DNA of 64,000 bases from Liolophura sinensis (GCF_032854445.1 NC_088305.1:4257152-4321151), one strand, 5' to 3'. Shown: positions 10,895-22,800, counted from the stretch's first letter. A program made the numbers and translations. The notes: a model not told the origin generated them from the letters alone.

Positions 10895-10990
10895 TTTAAC
10901 ACCATATTCTAGAATTATGCACATTTTTAGTAAAGGTCATTTTATGGGTGGAGGAAACCGTAGTGCCTGGGGTGAAAAACTGATCTTTAC
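10895..10990 (-). mobile_element. Ancient SINE-A relic
   Basis: TTTATGGGTGGAGGAAACCG followed by TGCCTGGGGTGAAA matches the GGTGGGAGGAAACCGGGC..CCCGGGGGAAAC core at low identity. Confidence 0.4.
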
Positions 10991-11942
10991 AAAACTAACT
11001 AAAAAAGTACTTTTTTCGCGCGAAAATTTGTCGAGAGCTATTAAGACATATTTAGCACCTATAGGGAATAACGGTTAACTGAGGGTGAAATAAGGGAGGG
11101 ATAATTAGTTCGCATTTTTTTTCGTAGGTCAGATATCTTTAGTATGTGATTATCGGGTAAATATAGATCAAGTGTTTTGTGCATGATTATCGGTAAACAT
11201 AATGACAATAATCTAAATAATACACAAATAGAACAACAAAGATCTACTCCGTCTTTACGATGTGATTGGTCTGCATTTTACCATACGCTTTTCTTTCATA
11301 ACTAAGAGCGATGTTAATGATACAAGAATAACACGAGATTTTGTTATCGGAGCTAAACTTTGATTAAATCAAATCAAATGTTGTTACTTTATTTAATGCT
11401 TCACTTGAACGATAATCATGCCCTCCACGTTTACGACTGCTTCTGTAGTTTCATCAGTTTGTGCGAACAGCGCAGCTTTTGTTGTAGAGAACACCTTGGA
11501 GGGGGTTGATAGTGTGAGGGTGGTGGGGAAGACGGTGGTAGTGGGTCATTCGCTATCTTTTAATCATCTACACATGCATCTGCAAACTGTCATTATCAAG
11601 TGATTCTAAGGCACACCCTGGAGCCGGGCGTATCACAATTTTCGCTATTTCCTTGTTTATATTGGTTGATTTATCAATTACATAATTTTCATAGAGATCT
11701 ATAGATGTAGTGTAAACGCTGGCCTCCGATATAAGGCCCAGTCTACACAAAAAGATATAGTGATTTTTTAGAATCTTTGGCAATGATATAAAAAAAATTT
11801 GAGCATGATAAGTTAAATAGTATTAAAATATTAATTAAATTTAAAAGTCATTGCATGAAATGTACGATATCAGAGAATACCATCAAGTGTCTATTCACCT
11901 TTTGAAATAGAAGCTGTTTTCATACTGTCACACTGGCGTTAC

Positions 11943-12197
11943 TTATTTCTTTATTTTATTTCATTGGTGTTTTACGCGATAGTGGCTCAAGAATATATCA
12001 CTTATAGGACGGCGGTCAGTATTATGGTGGGAGGAAATCAATGACCATCCGCAGGTTGCTGGAGATCTTCCCATGTACGGCCGGAGAGGAAGCCAGCATG
12101 AGTTGGACTTGAACTCACAGCGACCGCATCGGTGAGAGGCATCCGACTCATTGCGCCGCGATGGCACGCTACTCCGCTCCGTCACGGAAGCCCCCAT
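11943..12197 (-). mobile_element. SINE-A copy, near full length
   Basis: Tail side TTTCATTGGTGTTTTACGCG, then TATCACTTATAGGACGGCGG, TCCGCAGGTTGCTGGAGA, GGACTTGAACTCACAGCGAC (box B complement) and a head ending CGTCACGGAAGCCCCC. Confidence 0.85.
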
Positions 12198-12204
12198 CAC
12201 ATAT

Positions 12205-14480
12205 CAAGGTTATCAAAAAATGATAATATATCACCTGTGATGATGAAAGTTTCATGAAAAGTGTCAGTATATTACCTGATGATAATGTGAAATATATAAA
12301 TCTTACGTTTAAAACTTTTAGAACAGTCGACAATTTATTTGTGTTTATGCTGATTAGTTTTCTTGCGGATGATCTGATAAGCCATTGTATTACAATGACA
12401 GGTTTATGTTATTGGGCTTCCATATACCTGAAATTCTAAATGCTTATAAATTTTTGTAACTAATCAAATCATTGTCATTGTAATTTCCCTTTGCAGATTG
12501 GGAATTTGCATCATCTGGTGATAGCATTTTACCAGAATATCAAAATAAGATTAAAATATGATTAAAGACCACAGCATAAAGAGTAAAATCATAACAGTGA
12601 CGACTTTGTGATAGTTGTCATAAGGCTACACGTTTTACTAGCGACATCTACTCTCTTGTCGGTTTACCTCAGAGAAGGCTATGTTCTAACTGTTCACGTA
12701 AATGACTAAATAGTAGCAAGTTACAAGTCATCTAATTATTTCATAACCGTTATGATACAGATACCTACCTCATGATCTGGCGGTTTCTATATTCAGTTTC
12801 CTGTGTAAGTCCTCGCTGTCAAGTCGATGTTTAACGTTGGACTTATTTTCGTTTAAAATATATAGTAGGTGGTGCTCTGTCAATCAGCCAATAAATGTAC
12901 CGATCGACAGTCCAAACAAGAGCAAACTACAAAGAAAAGAAAAAAAAAAACAGCCTGATTAACAGACCGTGAATAAATCATTGTTGTGTCCTACACACGA
13001 TAATTCCCCTTAGGCTAGAATACTTTTTCTCACTTTTTTACATTTAGAAAAAAAGTGTGAAAAAATATAAAAAAGAACACTAAAAATGCTATACAGCCCT
13101 TTACTAAAGAGAGAAAGGGATTTTTTTTTTACATGCACGCGAATGAGATCTGATTGCGAGAGGCCTGATTCGAGAATAAATATGTGACGTGTCCATAATT
13201 TATGTGTGGAAAGGCAAAGACTTAAACGAACGAAGAATTATTGTTTCAGTTCATCTCCACTTAGAAGAATGTTTGAACATAACCATTGACCGTAAATAAT
13301 TACAAGTGGGAAGAACTGTAAGAGGAAGTTTTCTGTTAAAACACTAACATAAACAATCCGAGAAACACCATCAGAAATAATGTCTCCATTATCAGGGATA
13401 ATTTCTATAGTATTTAATATTACCATGGATTTAAGACAAAAATAAGAATATATCTTTTTACGCCTTCGCTTGTCAAATTGTGTTGATTGTTTTAAAAAGA
13501 AATTTTCCGGATGAGCTCGTGCTATTTTAGTCACACACATGTCATGAGATAATCCCTGAGTACTTCACTGGGAGGCATTTCCTATCCTACTTGTACGTGC
13601 ATATTTACGTGCGACAGCACGTAGACTATTGCGCCGTAAGATTTTAATTATACGATTGTGCCTTTAATTCGCCATAACTCGCCATTAAACTTGCATACTG
13701 CATAGCGTTGTTAATGGTAGCCTACATGCACCAACACCTGTGAATAATAGGTCTCGAAACATAACAAATCATGATCTATTTTCGTGGAAATCTAAATATT
13801 CAAATGATTTCAAACATTAATAACTTTTGTGTACAGCAATATGTAATTAACGGAGGGATAATATCTACAGTCCGGTAAGAGATACCTTTCATTCATTCTA
13901 TATTCATAAAATATGGATTTGTTGGCATAATAAGTAATTATTACCTTTACTAAATTTACTAAATATAAACATATTCAGAATAAAAAAAACAAAAAAAAAA
14001 ACAAGACAAATGAGAATTTTCAAATTTCTACATTTTTGTATTCCCTATAAGCGTTAATAGAGTTGTATTATATGGTGTAGACGTGATTAACTGAATGGCC
14101 GAATGGTTGTCAGGGCTGTATTGGTTAAGAAAACATATAGCAGGAAAGCGTAAAAATTAGATCTAATTAAAAATTAGTTCCGTTAACTCAACAAAACAAA
14201 CACAAAAATTGAAAGTATGGCGAGTAGGTTTAAATCGAAGCCTCTAGGCTGGCTTTCTGTATAAAGGGTGAATTAAAAACGTATGTTTAGATGGATCCGG
14301 GTGTGAACTCTTTTCATATTTTCATAAACTTTTACTTCTATCACGTCTGCTTTTTTCAGTTTTTCATGAAATATATGTTTACCGAATGACTAATTTCCAG
14401 TATAAATCTTTAAGTGGTGTTGTATCCAATGAAGGTTCTAGTTACGGACTACAGTTTTGGTTTATTTTTTTTATTTTATT
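12205..14480. other. Intergenic, no gene seen
   Basis: AT-rich sequence with stops in all frames and no motif I recognise, apart from the R4 copy at 12600-12705 and a short inverted repeat around 13024-13064 (TTTTTCTCACTTTTTTAC against AGAAAAAAAGTGTGAAAAAA). Confidence 0.5.
12600..12705 (-). repeat. R4 dispersed repeat, copy 3 (degenerate)
   Basis: GTGATAGTTGTCATAAGGCT, CTCTTGTCGGTTTACCTCAG and CTAACTGTTCACGTAAATG lie in the same order as in copy 1. Confidence 0.6.
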
Positions 14481-14484
14481 ATTA

Positions 14485-14700
14485 CTTTTTTATGAATAAA
14501 TTTTTATTTATTTAATAAACGTCGCAATAACTTACTTCCCTTCTACGCTGGTAGGTTATGGGGGTGTAGGAATCAAATAAAGTGGATGAATTTTTTTGAA
14601 ACAATACCACCTCTTAAAATCCCTGAAAAAAATCCTGCACACAAGGCTTCCTGGTGAACCAGCGGTTGCATGATGGATTTGAACTCTGCACCTCAGTTTT
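14485..14700 (-). mobile_element. Possible SINE-A relic
   Basis: TTTTTATTTATTTAATAAACG at the tail side, CACTTCTACG-like CCCTTCTACGCTGG, and GGATTTGAACTCTGCACCTC at the box-B side are placed as in SINE-A, but identity is low. Confidence 0.35.
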
Positions 14701-14921
14701 AAAAAGCTGATTGTAGGTGTCGAAAGAGACATTCCTTTTACCAGCCGTCAATCATAATGGACATTAACAGTCACAAGGCCGTTTTCCAATACAACTTTAA
14801 CCACAAGACACAGTAGAACAAAGAAAGCATTTAAAGTACAAAATAAATAGACCGCACCCGTCGATAGAGAAGCAGTGAACAGTTGTTTCAATGAAATGGT
14901 GTAAGTTCACATTTCCAAACA

Positions 14922-14966
14922 TCCTCGCTTGGCGTTCAGCATGAAGGGGATGTAACGACTGAAGAC
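14922..14966 (+). mobile_element. SINE-B internal fragment
   Basis: CCTCGCTTGGCGTTCAGCAT followed by GAAGGGGATGTAACGACT matches the internal block of the full SINE-B at 44.4 kb (read on its own strand). Flanks do not match. Confidence 0.65.
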
Positions 14967-14999
14967 CTCCACCATCTGCAGTAAATCAGACCTAAGCTG

Positions 15000-15870
15000 T
15001 GTCGTCTATTGTTCATTTTAGCCGTGGTGATAACGTTCTCTTGGTAAACAGATAAGGAATTATTCATGTATTCAAAATACAAAGCAGTTATCAGTCCACT
15101 ATGGACCCGAATCTCCATTATGCTGAACAATGTACCACATTGTTTTGTAATACATTTTGTTCCATATTGAGTCTAAAATATTGCCCCATATTGACATTTT
15201 AATAAAACTTTCTATTAAGGTAAATAAATGAAAGATCATCTACCTCGCATACAGTGCATGTTATTTAAAGTTTCAACCATTCGCCAGTTTGCAATATTCC
15301 AACATATTGTAAAAGGACATTATAAAATCACTGTCAGCAAGAATTTTGCTATTTTCCTTATAATATTGTCAGCAGTTTAAACCGTTGACAATTTTGTTGG
15401 TGGAAAAAGTGTTGTTTTACAAAACACACCACCAGCGTATTTTCTGTGTAAATGTCGTATAAAATGAAGTTATCAAAAGGTCGACGTGTGAAAGTGTGGT
15501 GTTTTGTTTTCTCTGCGTTATAATTAATTGTAACTACAGAGATTAAATTACAGTTATCTTAATGGACTCCGCTATTCAATATGTTCGCCCAGCTGTGAAT
15601 CTGATAAGGTCGCTTTACCACTCTTTATGAACCAAGCTGAGAAATGTCCTTCCGTAATCAAATGTAAATGAAAACACGTGACCTCATTTGACTAAATGCC
15701 TTCACGGAATGGCTGACCTGTACTATCCCTTATACTTACGTTGCATTGTTTTCATCATTAAGGTGATGAAGAATTCCATTAAACTTGTGCTTATGCAGCT
15801 TCCAGATTCTCTGCTGACATTCGAGTTTCTCTCACTACTTAGATTTTGATTGGAATTTAACATCTTACCC
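15000..15870. other. Intergenic, no gene seen
   Basis: No long ORF with recognisable protein and no repeat that I could match. Confidence 0.45.
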
Positions 15871-15871
15871 A

Positions 15872-16023
15872 AGGGTATTTTACAAGGGTCGATTGCGGTC
15901 AGCACCATGGTTGGAGAAAATCCCGGCAGATCCCAGGGGAAACCCTCCACCATCCGCAGGCTGCTGACAAACCTTCCGCAGGTTGCTGAAAGACCTTCCC
16001 ACGTACGGCCGGAGATGGAAGAA
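15872..16023 (-). mobile_element. SINE-A partial copy with internal duplication
   Basis: Core GGTCAGCACCATGGTTGGAG and AGGGGAAACCCTCCACCATC, then CCGCAGGCTGCTGACAAACC directly followed by a second CCGCAGGTTGCTGAAAGACC. The CCGCAGGTTGCTG block, single in other copies, is present twice. No head. Confidence 0.75.
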
Positions 16024-16219
16024 TTAAAAGCCGGTTATTAACGAGTGTATATGTACACTTTAAGATATATGTCTGCTGAAATTTATCTGAGGGACAACCA
16101 AGCGTGTTGAAGATGCATGTATAACGTTTGAGAATTGATTTATTTATTTATTATTTTTTTTTATTTATTTATAGTATTCTATGCCACACATGGTGCACTG
16201 CAAGTAATATTCCGCTTTA

Positions 16220-16494
16220 TTTATTTATTTATTTGATGTTTGATGCGTGTTTTACGCCATGCTCAAGAATATTTCACTTATACGACGGCGGCCAGCATTA
16301 TGGTGGGTGGAAACCGGGCACAGCGCGGGGGAAACCCACGGCCATCCGCAGGTAGCTGGAAGACCTTCCCACGTACGGCTGGAGAGGAAGCCAGCATGAG
16401 CTGGACTTGAACTCACAGCGACCGCATTGGTGAGTGACTCCTGGGTCATTACTCTGCGCTAGCGCGCTAACCAACTGAGCCACGGAGGCCCCCC
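16220..16494 (-). mobile_element. SINE-A full-length copy
   Basis: Complete from a TTTATTTATTTATTTATTTG tail to a head reading, on the minus strand, GGCCTCCGTGGCTCAGTTGG (perfect box A) and GAGTTCAAGTCC (box B). Flanked by near-perfect 12-bp duplications TATTCCGCTTTA (16208-16219) and TATTCCACTTTA (16495-16506). Confidence 0.92.
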
Positions 16495-16527
16495 TATTCC
16501 ACTTTAAAGATGCCGGGGTGAGGGGAG

Positions 16528-16791
16528 GGGTCGTGGTCGAGGTGGTTAGCATACCAGCGCGGCGCAATACCCAGAAGCCTGTCACCATTGCGGTCGCCCT
16601 GAGTTCAAGTCTAGCTCATGCTGCCTTCCTCTCCGGCTTTACGTGTCTGTCAGAAACCTATGAATGATCGTAGGTTTCCCCCAGACTCTGCTCGGTTTCT
16701 TCTCACCATAATGGTGCAAGCTATCGTATAAGTGAAATATTCTTGAGTATGGGGTAAAACATCCATCAAGTAAATAAATAAATAAATAAAA
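16528..16791 (+). mobile_element. SINE-A copy, inverted to its neighbour
   Basis: Head GTGGTCGAGGTGGTTAGCAT, box B GAGTTCAAGTCTAGCTC, 3' part TATCGTATAAGTGAAATATT and a (AAAT)n tail. It lies about 33 bp from the preceding copy in opposite orientation, so a transcript across both could fold back. Confidence 0.85.
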
Positions 16792-16967
16792 ACGGAGGTC
16801 AGGTGAATAAAACTGCATAAAACCCATAAAAGCAACCTCGGTTGGCTTCAAACCCAGCGATCTCTTAAAAAAAATCAGGTAAATATAATTGAAAGTCTGT
16901 TGTTTGACTAACGCTAAAATGTGCATATTATTCAATTCAGTATGGAACGCATACTCTATTAATTTTT

Positions 16968-17008
16968 TGATTTGATTGGTGTTTTACGCCGTACTCAAGA
17001 ATATACAT
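16968..17008 (-). mobile_element. SINE-A 3'-end fragment
   Basis: Only TTTGATTGGTGTTTTACGCC and GTACTCAAGAATATAC remain, consistent with a copy 5'-truncated to about 40 bp. Confidence 0.7.
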
Positions 17009-17090
17009 ACTCTATTAAATCATAATGCTACATAAAATATACATTAGATTAACAGTCTATGGTACGTTGAATATGACACAGTATTTTGTG

Positions 17091-17362
17091 GGGGGCCTCC
17101 GTGGCTCAGTTGGTTAGCCCGCCAGCGCAGCGCAATGACCCAGGAGTCTCTCACCAATGCGATCACTGTGAGCTCATGTCCAGCTCATGCTGGCTTCCTC
17201 TCTGACCGTACGTGGGAAGGTCTTCCAGCAACCTGCGGATGGTCGTGGGTTTCCCCTGGGCTGTGCCCGGTTTCCACCCACCCTAATGCTGGCCGCCGTC
17301 GTATAAGTGAAATATTCTTGAGTACCGCGTAAAACACCAATCAAAAAAATAAATAAATAAAT
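17091..17362 (+). mobile_element. SINE-A full-length copy
   Basis: GGCCTCCGTGGCTCAGTTGG head, ATGACCCAGGAGTCTCTCAC, body with CCAGCAACCTGCGGATGGTC, and a GTAAAACACCAATCAAAAAA tail plus AAAT repeats. Flanks CAGTATTTTGTG (17079-17090) and CAGTTTTATGTG (17363-17374) are a probable 12-bp duplication with two differences. Confidence 0.92.
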
Positions 17363-17879
17363 CAGTTTTATGTGTGATTATATTACAGAATAAATTCTAG
17401 GATCGCTCAGATGACAGACATTTGTCTGTTACTTTGTTTTTTGTTTGTTAGTTTGTTTTTTTAATGTTTGTTTGTTTGAGTGCAATAGAAAGCATTAAGA
17501 TGGCGATGCATTCTTTTATTAGATGCGTACAGAATATATTAGCCACATTTTCATGACATTGTCAAGTAGACAAATGTTTATTGTCAAACCGTGACAGTAG
17601 CCTGTGGTTACACGTTGTTTGAATGTTTCATTCTTTAAATAACTTTTAATTACTTCAGATGTTGTTTTTTTATTATGAAATCTTTTTGTCAAGATTTTCG
17701 ACACCGCACTGTCTGTCATCAAACAAAATATGACAATGGTTACGTTTATCATGCGAGAAGAGGCTTATCTTAGTACAGGCGAAATAAAGCTAACGTTTTG
17801 ATACTAATACTTTCTCCAGAACATCTCAGTGTGATGCATTACACTGCCATAATAACCCCCATTCATTCAGTCTTACGCT

Positions 17880-18165
17880 CGCGTGAGTCGGACAAGTAAG
17901 CAGTTCAGACATTTCAAGCTGTACAGCCTTAGCCAACTGACCAGCGCGATGAAAGTCTCGTTTTCAGCTCTCGAGGAGGTCCATCTCATGCTTGCTTCCT
18001 CTCGGGTCGTACGTGGGAAGGTCTGGCAGCAACCTGCTGATGGCTGTGGGTTTCACCCGGGCTCTGCCCGGTTTTCTCGCACCATAATGCTGGCCGCTCT
18101 CGTATAAGTGAAATATTCTTGAGAACGGCGTAAAACACCAATCAGATAAATAAATAGATAAATAA
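17880..18165 (+). mobile_element. SINE-A copy with diverged head
   Basis: The head is barely recognisable, but the 3' two-thirds (GGTCGTACGTGGGAAGGTCT to CGGCGTAAAACACCAATCAG) are well preserved, followed by AAATAAATAGATAAATAAA. Confidence 0.85.
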
Positions 18166-18189
18166 AGGCCAATCAATCCATCAATCATT

Positions 18190-19110
18190 TATTTTAGCAG
18201 TGTTGTATATCATCTACGCTTCACATTATATTTTATGGTTCTTGTAGTGTTTTTGTACAGGTTTAACAGCCTCTGCACCTGCCTGCCTTTCTTCCAGTAC
18301 TACTTTTAATGTATCTGTAGATAAAGCATGAGCTGAATGTCTTAAACTTGCCTTCTCACTTTTGGACCGTAATTTTAATTTTGACAAATCTTGTACGCAT
18401 TGATCAATAAACTTGTACAACATCATCTATGATTTTTCTCTCGATGTTGGCGCTGTTAAGGTGATGGAAATATAAACTATATCCAGACTTGAAAATTCTT
18501 GTACGCACTGATACAATATAAGTTTATGCTACCTCATCTGTACTTTTGAGAATGCCACAAATACAGATACCAGAATATAGGCTATATCTTGACTTCAATA
18601 TTCATGAGTTACTTTCATTTCATAATTGGGCTACTTCATTATTTAGCAATTGCACCTTCGGTTTGTGATTTTTCCACATTGAATGAAGGTACGGCTTACA
18701 AGGAAGACATACTAGCCACCACGCCAAAGCAGTTAGAGTGTTTGTTATCTTTTTATTTTCACATGGAGTTGCACACTATTTAATTGGATCTCTTCAAGTC
18801 AGAGCATTTTATCGATTTTATAATGTGCACGACTCATGATTGAACGGATGTACGGCTGACAAGGCAGATGTACTACTCACCACGCCAAAGTAGACAGACT
18901 GAGATTGTACGATGATGATATGTCAGTTTATTTCCACGCAAAGCTGTAAACTGCGTGAGTGAATCACTTCAAACCAGTTGATTTGTGTGTATGTCATTAC
19001 AGTGAGACAGTATTTAACATGTCTCGACATTATGACAGGTCGTCTTAATGAATCAAGTTTAGTCAAGTAAAACATACAAACTTTTGAACTTGTTTTATCC
19101 TCCATGCTTA
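18190..19110. repeat. Two local tandem duplications in unique DNA
   Basis: TCTTGTACGCATTGAT (about 18388) recurs as TCTTGTACGCACTGAT (about 18498) with related flanks. GGTACGGCTTACAAGGAAGA..CACCACGCCAAAGCAG (about 18690) recurs as TGTACGGCTGACAAGGCAGA..CACCACGCCAAAGTAG (about 18849). Both look like old direct duplications of roughly 110 and 160 bp. No gene seen. Confidence 0.55.
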
Positions 19111-19439
19111 ATCACATACTGCCACCTGAAATACAGGATCAGAACAACTTAGACAGAACACAAATATTAGACAGTGATGAATAGTTAAAGTATTTAATGT
19201 CACAATATCAAAATCACGAAGTCTTAATAAGGTTTCTAAAACATAAGTTTTTTCCAGAATGATAATGCAACGCCATTTTCACATTTGACTAGAGAATTCA
19301 GAGCTAAAAATGGTGTATTCTTAATCTCACAGTTGTATAATGCGCACCTGTCCACGAGTGTCATTTACTAAGTATAGTTCGGATATAAAATACACAGAGT
19401 ACGGAGTTAAAACTTTGCCATTACATTTAATTTTTACAC

Positions 19440-19985
19440 TTCAACGCATTCTTAGGTTGAAATGCCATCTATATATAGAGAGTGATGTCACAAAAGGAAC
19501 GTAATGCTTGCATTCCGAGGCTGAAATGCGATCTCTAGACAGAGCGTCATAAAAGGAATGTGATGCTCGTTCTCTCAGGTTGAAAGGCGATCTCAAGACA
19601 GAGCGTCATGAAAGGAATGTTATGCTCGTTTTTCTAGATTGAAATGCGATCTCTAGACAGAGAGTGTCACACAAGGAACGTAATGCTCGTTTTCTCAGGT
19701 TGAAATGCGATCTCTATTTAGAGACGATCACAAAAGGAACACAATGCTTGCATTCCGAGGCTGAAATGCGATCTCTAGACAGAGAGTGTCATAAAAGCAA
19801 CGTGATGCTCGTTTTCGCAGGTTGAAATGCGATCTCTAGACAGAGAGTGTCACACAAGGAACGTAATGCTCGTTTTCTCAGGTTGAAATGCGATCTCTAT
19901 TTAGAGACGATCAAAAAAGGAACACAATGCTTGCATTCCGAGGTTGAAATGCGATCTCCAGACAGAGAGTGTCATACAAGTAAAA
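19440..19985. repeat. Satellite array, nine units of about 61 bp
   Basis: Nine copies of a unit around GGTTGAAATGCGATCTCTAG followed by ACAGAGAGTGTCA and GGAACGTAATGCTCG. Unit types alternate: a variant with CTATTTAGAGACGATCA plus GGAACACAATGCTTGCATTC recurs after about 183 bp, a three-unit higher-order repeat. The short open frames here follow the repeat and are not genes. Confidence 0.9.
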
Positions 19986-20524
19986 TGATTTTAAATCGTT
20001 CATTAATGAAACATCTACAGAGTAGTGCGGGTCACTTTGGACTATATGAATCTCCACGAAATAATTGCAGTTTGCAGTCTTGCTAACTATAAGCGTTTTT
20101 AGTTCAATGTAATGAATGGCACAACAGTAGGTTTCATTACAGGTCACCTTTTGCTCCATGTTATACTAACAGCAAAATCAAACTTAAATGTCACTCAAAA
20201 CATCAAACTATGAAAGAAAATGAATTTGTGTGCGAAAATGATTTTAGGACGACAGGATGTACAGTGTGTCGAGTATTCAAAACTGCATATTGCGTATCGC
20301 AAATAAGGCATTGGTGACGTAACAAATCTGGAACTTTCACATGCATGGTTTCCTGAGCTCTGGAATGAATACTGCATATGATGAATATTACATGTCATGC
20401 AGAGTAATCTCATTTCCACTGTGTGAAAGATCTAAATTATTTTCCCCGTGCACTGCACTATTGGGAACTATTCGGAACTTCAGAAATGTTGACTGGTGTT
20501 CAATAGCCTGTACCTAGGCGTCTT

Positions 20525-20965
20525 GGCAAAAACTTTACATTCACTAATCAAAGTTTTCTACATTTACCAAGAATAGTTACAGTATTAAAGTGATTTTAAA
20601 CTTTAGTAAATGTTTTATACGAACGCAATACCAAGGAGATTTGGCTTAAATTTCACATTTACTAATCAAATTTCCTTCATTTACCAAAAATACCTAAAAT
20701 TATTGCCTTGCAGAAAATATTACAATCCCTCCTCTAAAAGTTATAGTGCTGAAGTGATTTTAAAATTTTCAGAGTGTGTAAAACGAACGGCTATACCCTA
20801 GAGATATGGTGAAAATTTCACATTCAGTAATCAAATCGTCTCCATTTACCATGAATAGCTAAAATTATTGCCTTACACAAAATATCAGACTCGTATCTGT
20901 AACAGTTATAATGTTAAAGTGACTTTAAAGATTTTAAAGAAATGTATGAAACGAACCACCTTAGT
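20525..20965 (+). repeat. Tandem repeat, three units of about 120-165 bp
   Basis: Each unit has an ACTAATCAAA-like start, a CATTTACCAAGAATAG block, GTTATAGTGCTGAAGTGATT and an end near ACGAACGGCTATACC. Units two and three also carry AAAATTATTGCCTTRCASAA; unit one lacks this middle. A dispersed copy lies at about 61290-61385. Confidence 0.75.
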
Positions 20966-22437
20966 ACCCATTTCAAACAATAACACTTGCACACACGAGG
21001 ATGATATTTCTTTTGATTTGGGCTATTCTAAAATATTACCGAAGTCACTGAGGTTTACGCTCATCGATTTTTACCAAATATTCAATAGTCTTCTAACAGC
21101 AATTAATCAAAATGACCTGATAAACTTATCAAGCAAGAAACAGTTGATACTCTTTACCCCAAAACTTTATCTCACACCGCAAAATGCACTGACTGGCAAA
21201 ATGTCCTCACCTTACTAGTTTCGGACATTAAAACATTAAAAGTTCACCGGACATGAGTAACGATATACAAATAATAAAATACTAGTTTGTGCCTTCCGAC
21301 TGGCAATGGTGGTGTGTGTTAAATACCATTCAGTGACTGTTTCCATTTGCGGCTCCTCTCTCTTAAATGGTTATGAATATCACAGTAGCTTTCTTTACTC
21401 CAATTGTATGAGACAGAAATGAAACAAATCCCGTGAAGTCTCTCATCCCTTTAGGCATGGGCCTTTAGTACTTGTTTCGCATAGACGCCCCTCTAATGAT
21501 CCACTAGTATTTCAAGCTGCTGTCTTGACTTTTGTCACGCTAATGTACTTTCCCAGTCTCCCTTGCCAGACGTCAAAGGCTGAAAATAAATATTCATCTT
21601 CAAAGTTGACAGCAGGATTTTCAGCGTCCATGGCTTCTCCCTATTTTGAGACGATTCTAGGTCAGGATGGTTGGCACTTTAGTTGTATCAATCCGTTTTC
21701 CAATAATTTATATTCCAGAGAGAAGTTACAGGAGTTTGTCGCTAGAGTTCCTGCCATTTCAATAAATCGATGCCTTGAATGTTGGAACATGGGATCTTAG
21801 CGTTACTGAAAATAGACAAAAACAGCAATAATAACACTATATTGTACAGGTATTAAACGAGAAAAACGCAATATAATGTGATTAATGTTGACGTAACAAA
21901 GTATAGATGACATTACAAAAGCTTCGTGAGCTTATTATAAAATAATTTACTTGATGTAAATATTTGCCTCATTGATTTAAGTATCTGGATGAAAATGTAT
22001 ATAGGGAAAAACTATGATAAATTACATCGATTTGATACATATATTTAAGAGCTTAATTTGGGTTGCAATTGAAGACTAAGGCTCGGAATAGAGCTGTGTG
22101 CAACGTGCCTCAGAGGTGAAGACTATATCTGTTATAATCCCAACTCTCTCTGATCGTAGTATCATTAAGCTGGTTTGGATTTAGCACAGACGTTGTAATA
22201 ACTTCCCAACGAAATTGATCGGATGAATGTAAAAGGTTAAGATCAAACCTAAGATGACGAATAAAGCCATATTCTAGGGATAAGTTTGTGTTAAGCTCAA
22301 AGGAGATTTAGTCAGCCACATCCAAAAAAAAACTTGCCATTCACATCACTGCATTTTTACCTAATATCTGGTTAAGTCATGAGGCTAGGGGGGCATGTAA
22401 TTTGTTAGTATTTAAGTATTTCCATGAACAATTGGAA
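20966..22437. other. Region below gene B: terminal exon expected, not identified
   Basis: The last exon and polyadenylation site of gene B should lie here or in 22438-23167. On the minus strand a strong acceptor TATTTATTTTCAG near 21580 would give only two codons before a stop, so I do not call it. Confidence 0.4.
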
Positions 22438-22552
22438 TTTATTTATTTATTTATTTATTTGATTGGTGTTTACGTCGTACTCCAGATTATTTCACTTATA
22501 TGACAGCGGTCAGCAGTATGGTGGAAGGAAACCGGGTAGAGCGCGTGGAAAA
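22438..22552 (-). mobile_element. SINE-A copy, truncated
   Basis: ATTTATTTATTTGATTGGTG tail side, GTCGTACTCCAGATTATTTC and GGTGGAAGGAAACCGGGTAG. The element stops after the AAACCGGG core and abuts an R4 copy. Confidence 0.85.
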
Positions 22553-22690
22553 TAATTAGAATAAAGCCCTAACTGAGGTATATTCACAGCAGGTCGTATT
22601 TAACAGATTACGTGTGACCATTTGCCAATAATCACGCTCTCATATGCTCTGGTTTTACTGTCTAATGTGAACGTCTTCATTATACTGCGG
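22553..22690 (+). repeat. R4 dispersed repeat, copy 4
   Basis: TTAGAATAAAGCCC, CTGAGGTATATTCAC, GTCGTATTTAACAGATTACG, TGTGACCATTTGCCAATAAT and TGCTCTGGTTTTACTG occur in the shared order. It starts at the break of the adjacent SINE-A. Confidence 0.6.
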
Positions 22691-22735
22691 TTCTGGGAGC
22701 CAGCATCTTTTGCCTTTGAAAACTATAGTCTATTT

Positions 22736-22800
22736 CTTACGCGTTGTTACGTGTCACAGGCTAAAGACAATTCTGGTAACAACTATGACTGATTTTACAG
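22736..22800 (+). repeat. Short dispersed repeat shared with 59.3 kb
   Basis: TTGTTACGTGTCACAGGCTA then AAGACAATTCTGGTAACAAC matches about 59313-59371 (TTGTTACGTGTCACTGGCTA, AAGACAGTTTTGGTAGCGAG). About 60 bp at roughly 80% identity by eye. Confidence 0.55.

Larger units (their letters stand above)
9326..11942. other. Upstream of gene A: no exon recognised
   Basis: Should hold the promoter and first exon of gene A, but neither can be fixed without transcript data. It contains degenerate SINE-A copies and one R4 repeat, listed separately. I see no convincing protein-coding sequence. Confidence 0.5.

Noticed and set aside
19847-20159. Overlapping 80-codon frames in the 61-bp array
   Set aside because: Repeat-derived; no splice or start support.
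21525-21800. 91-codon plus-strand open frame, or terminal exon of gene B on the minus strand
   Set aside because: The plus frame has no recognisable motif. The minus frame MDAENPAVNFEDEYLF faintly recalls a peroxidase C-terminus, but no acceptor joins it in the phase that exon 12 needs.
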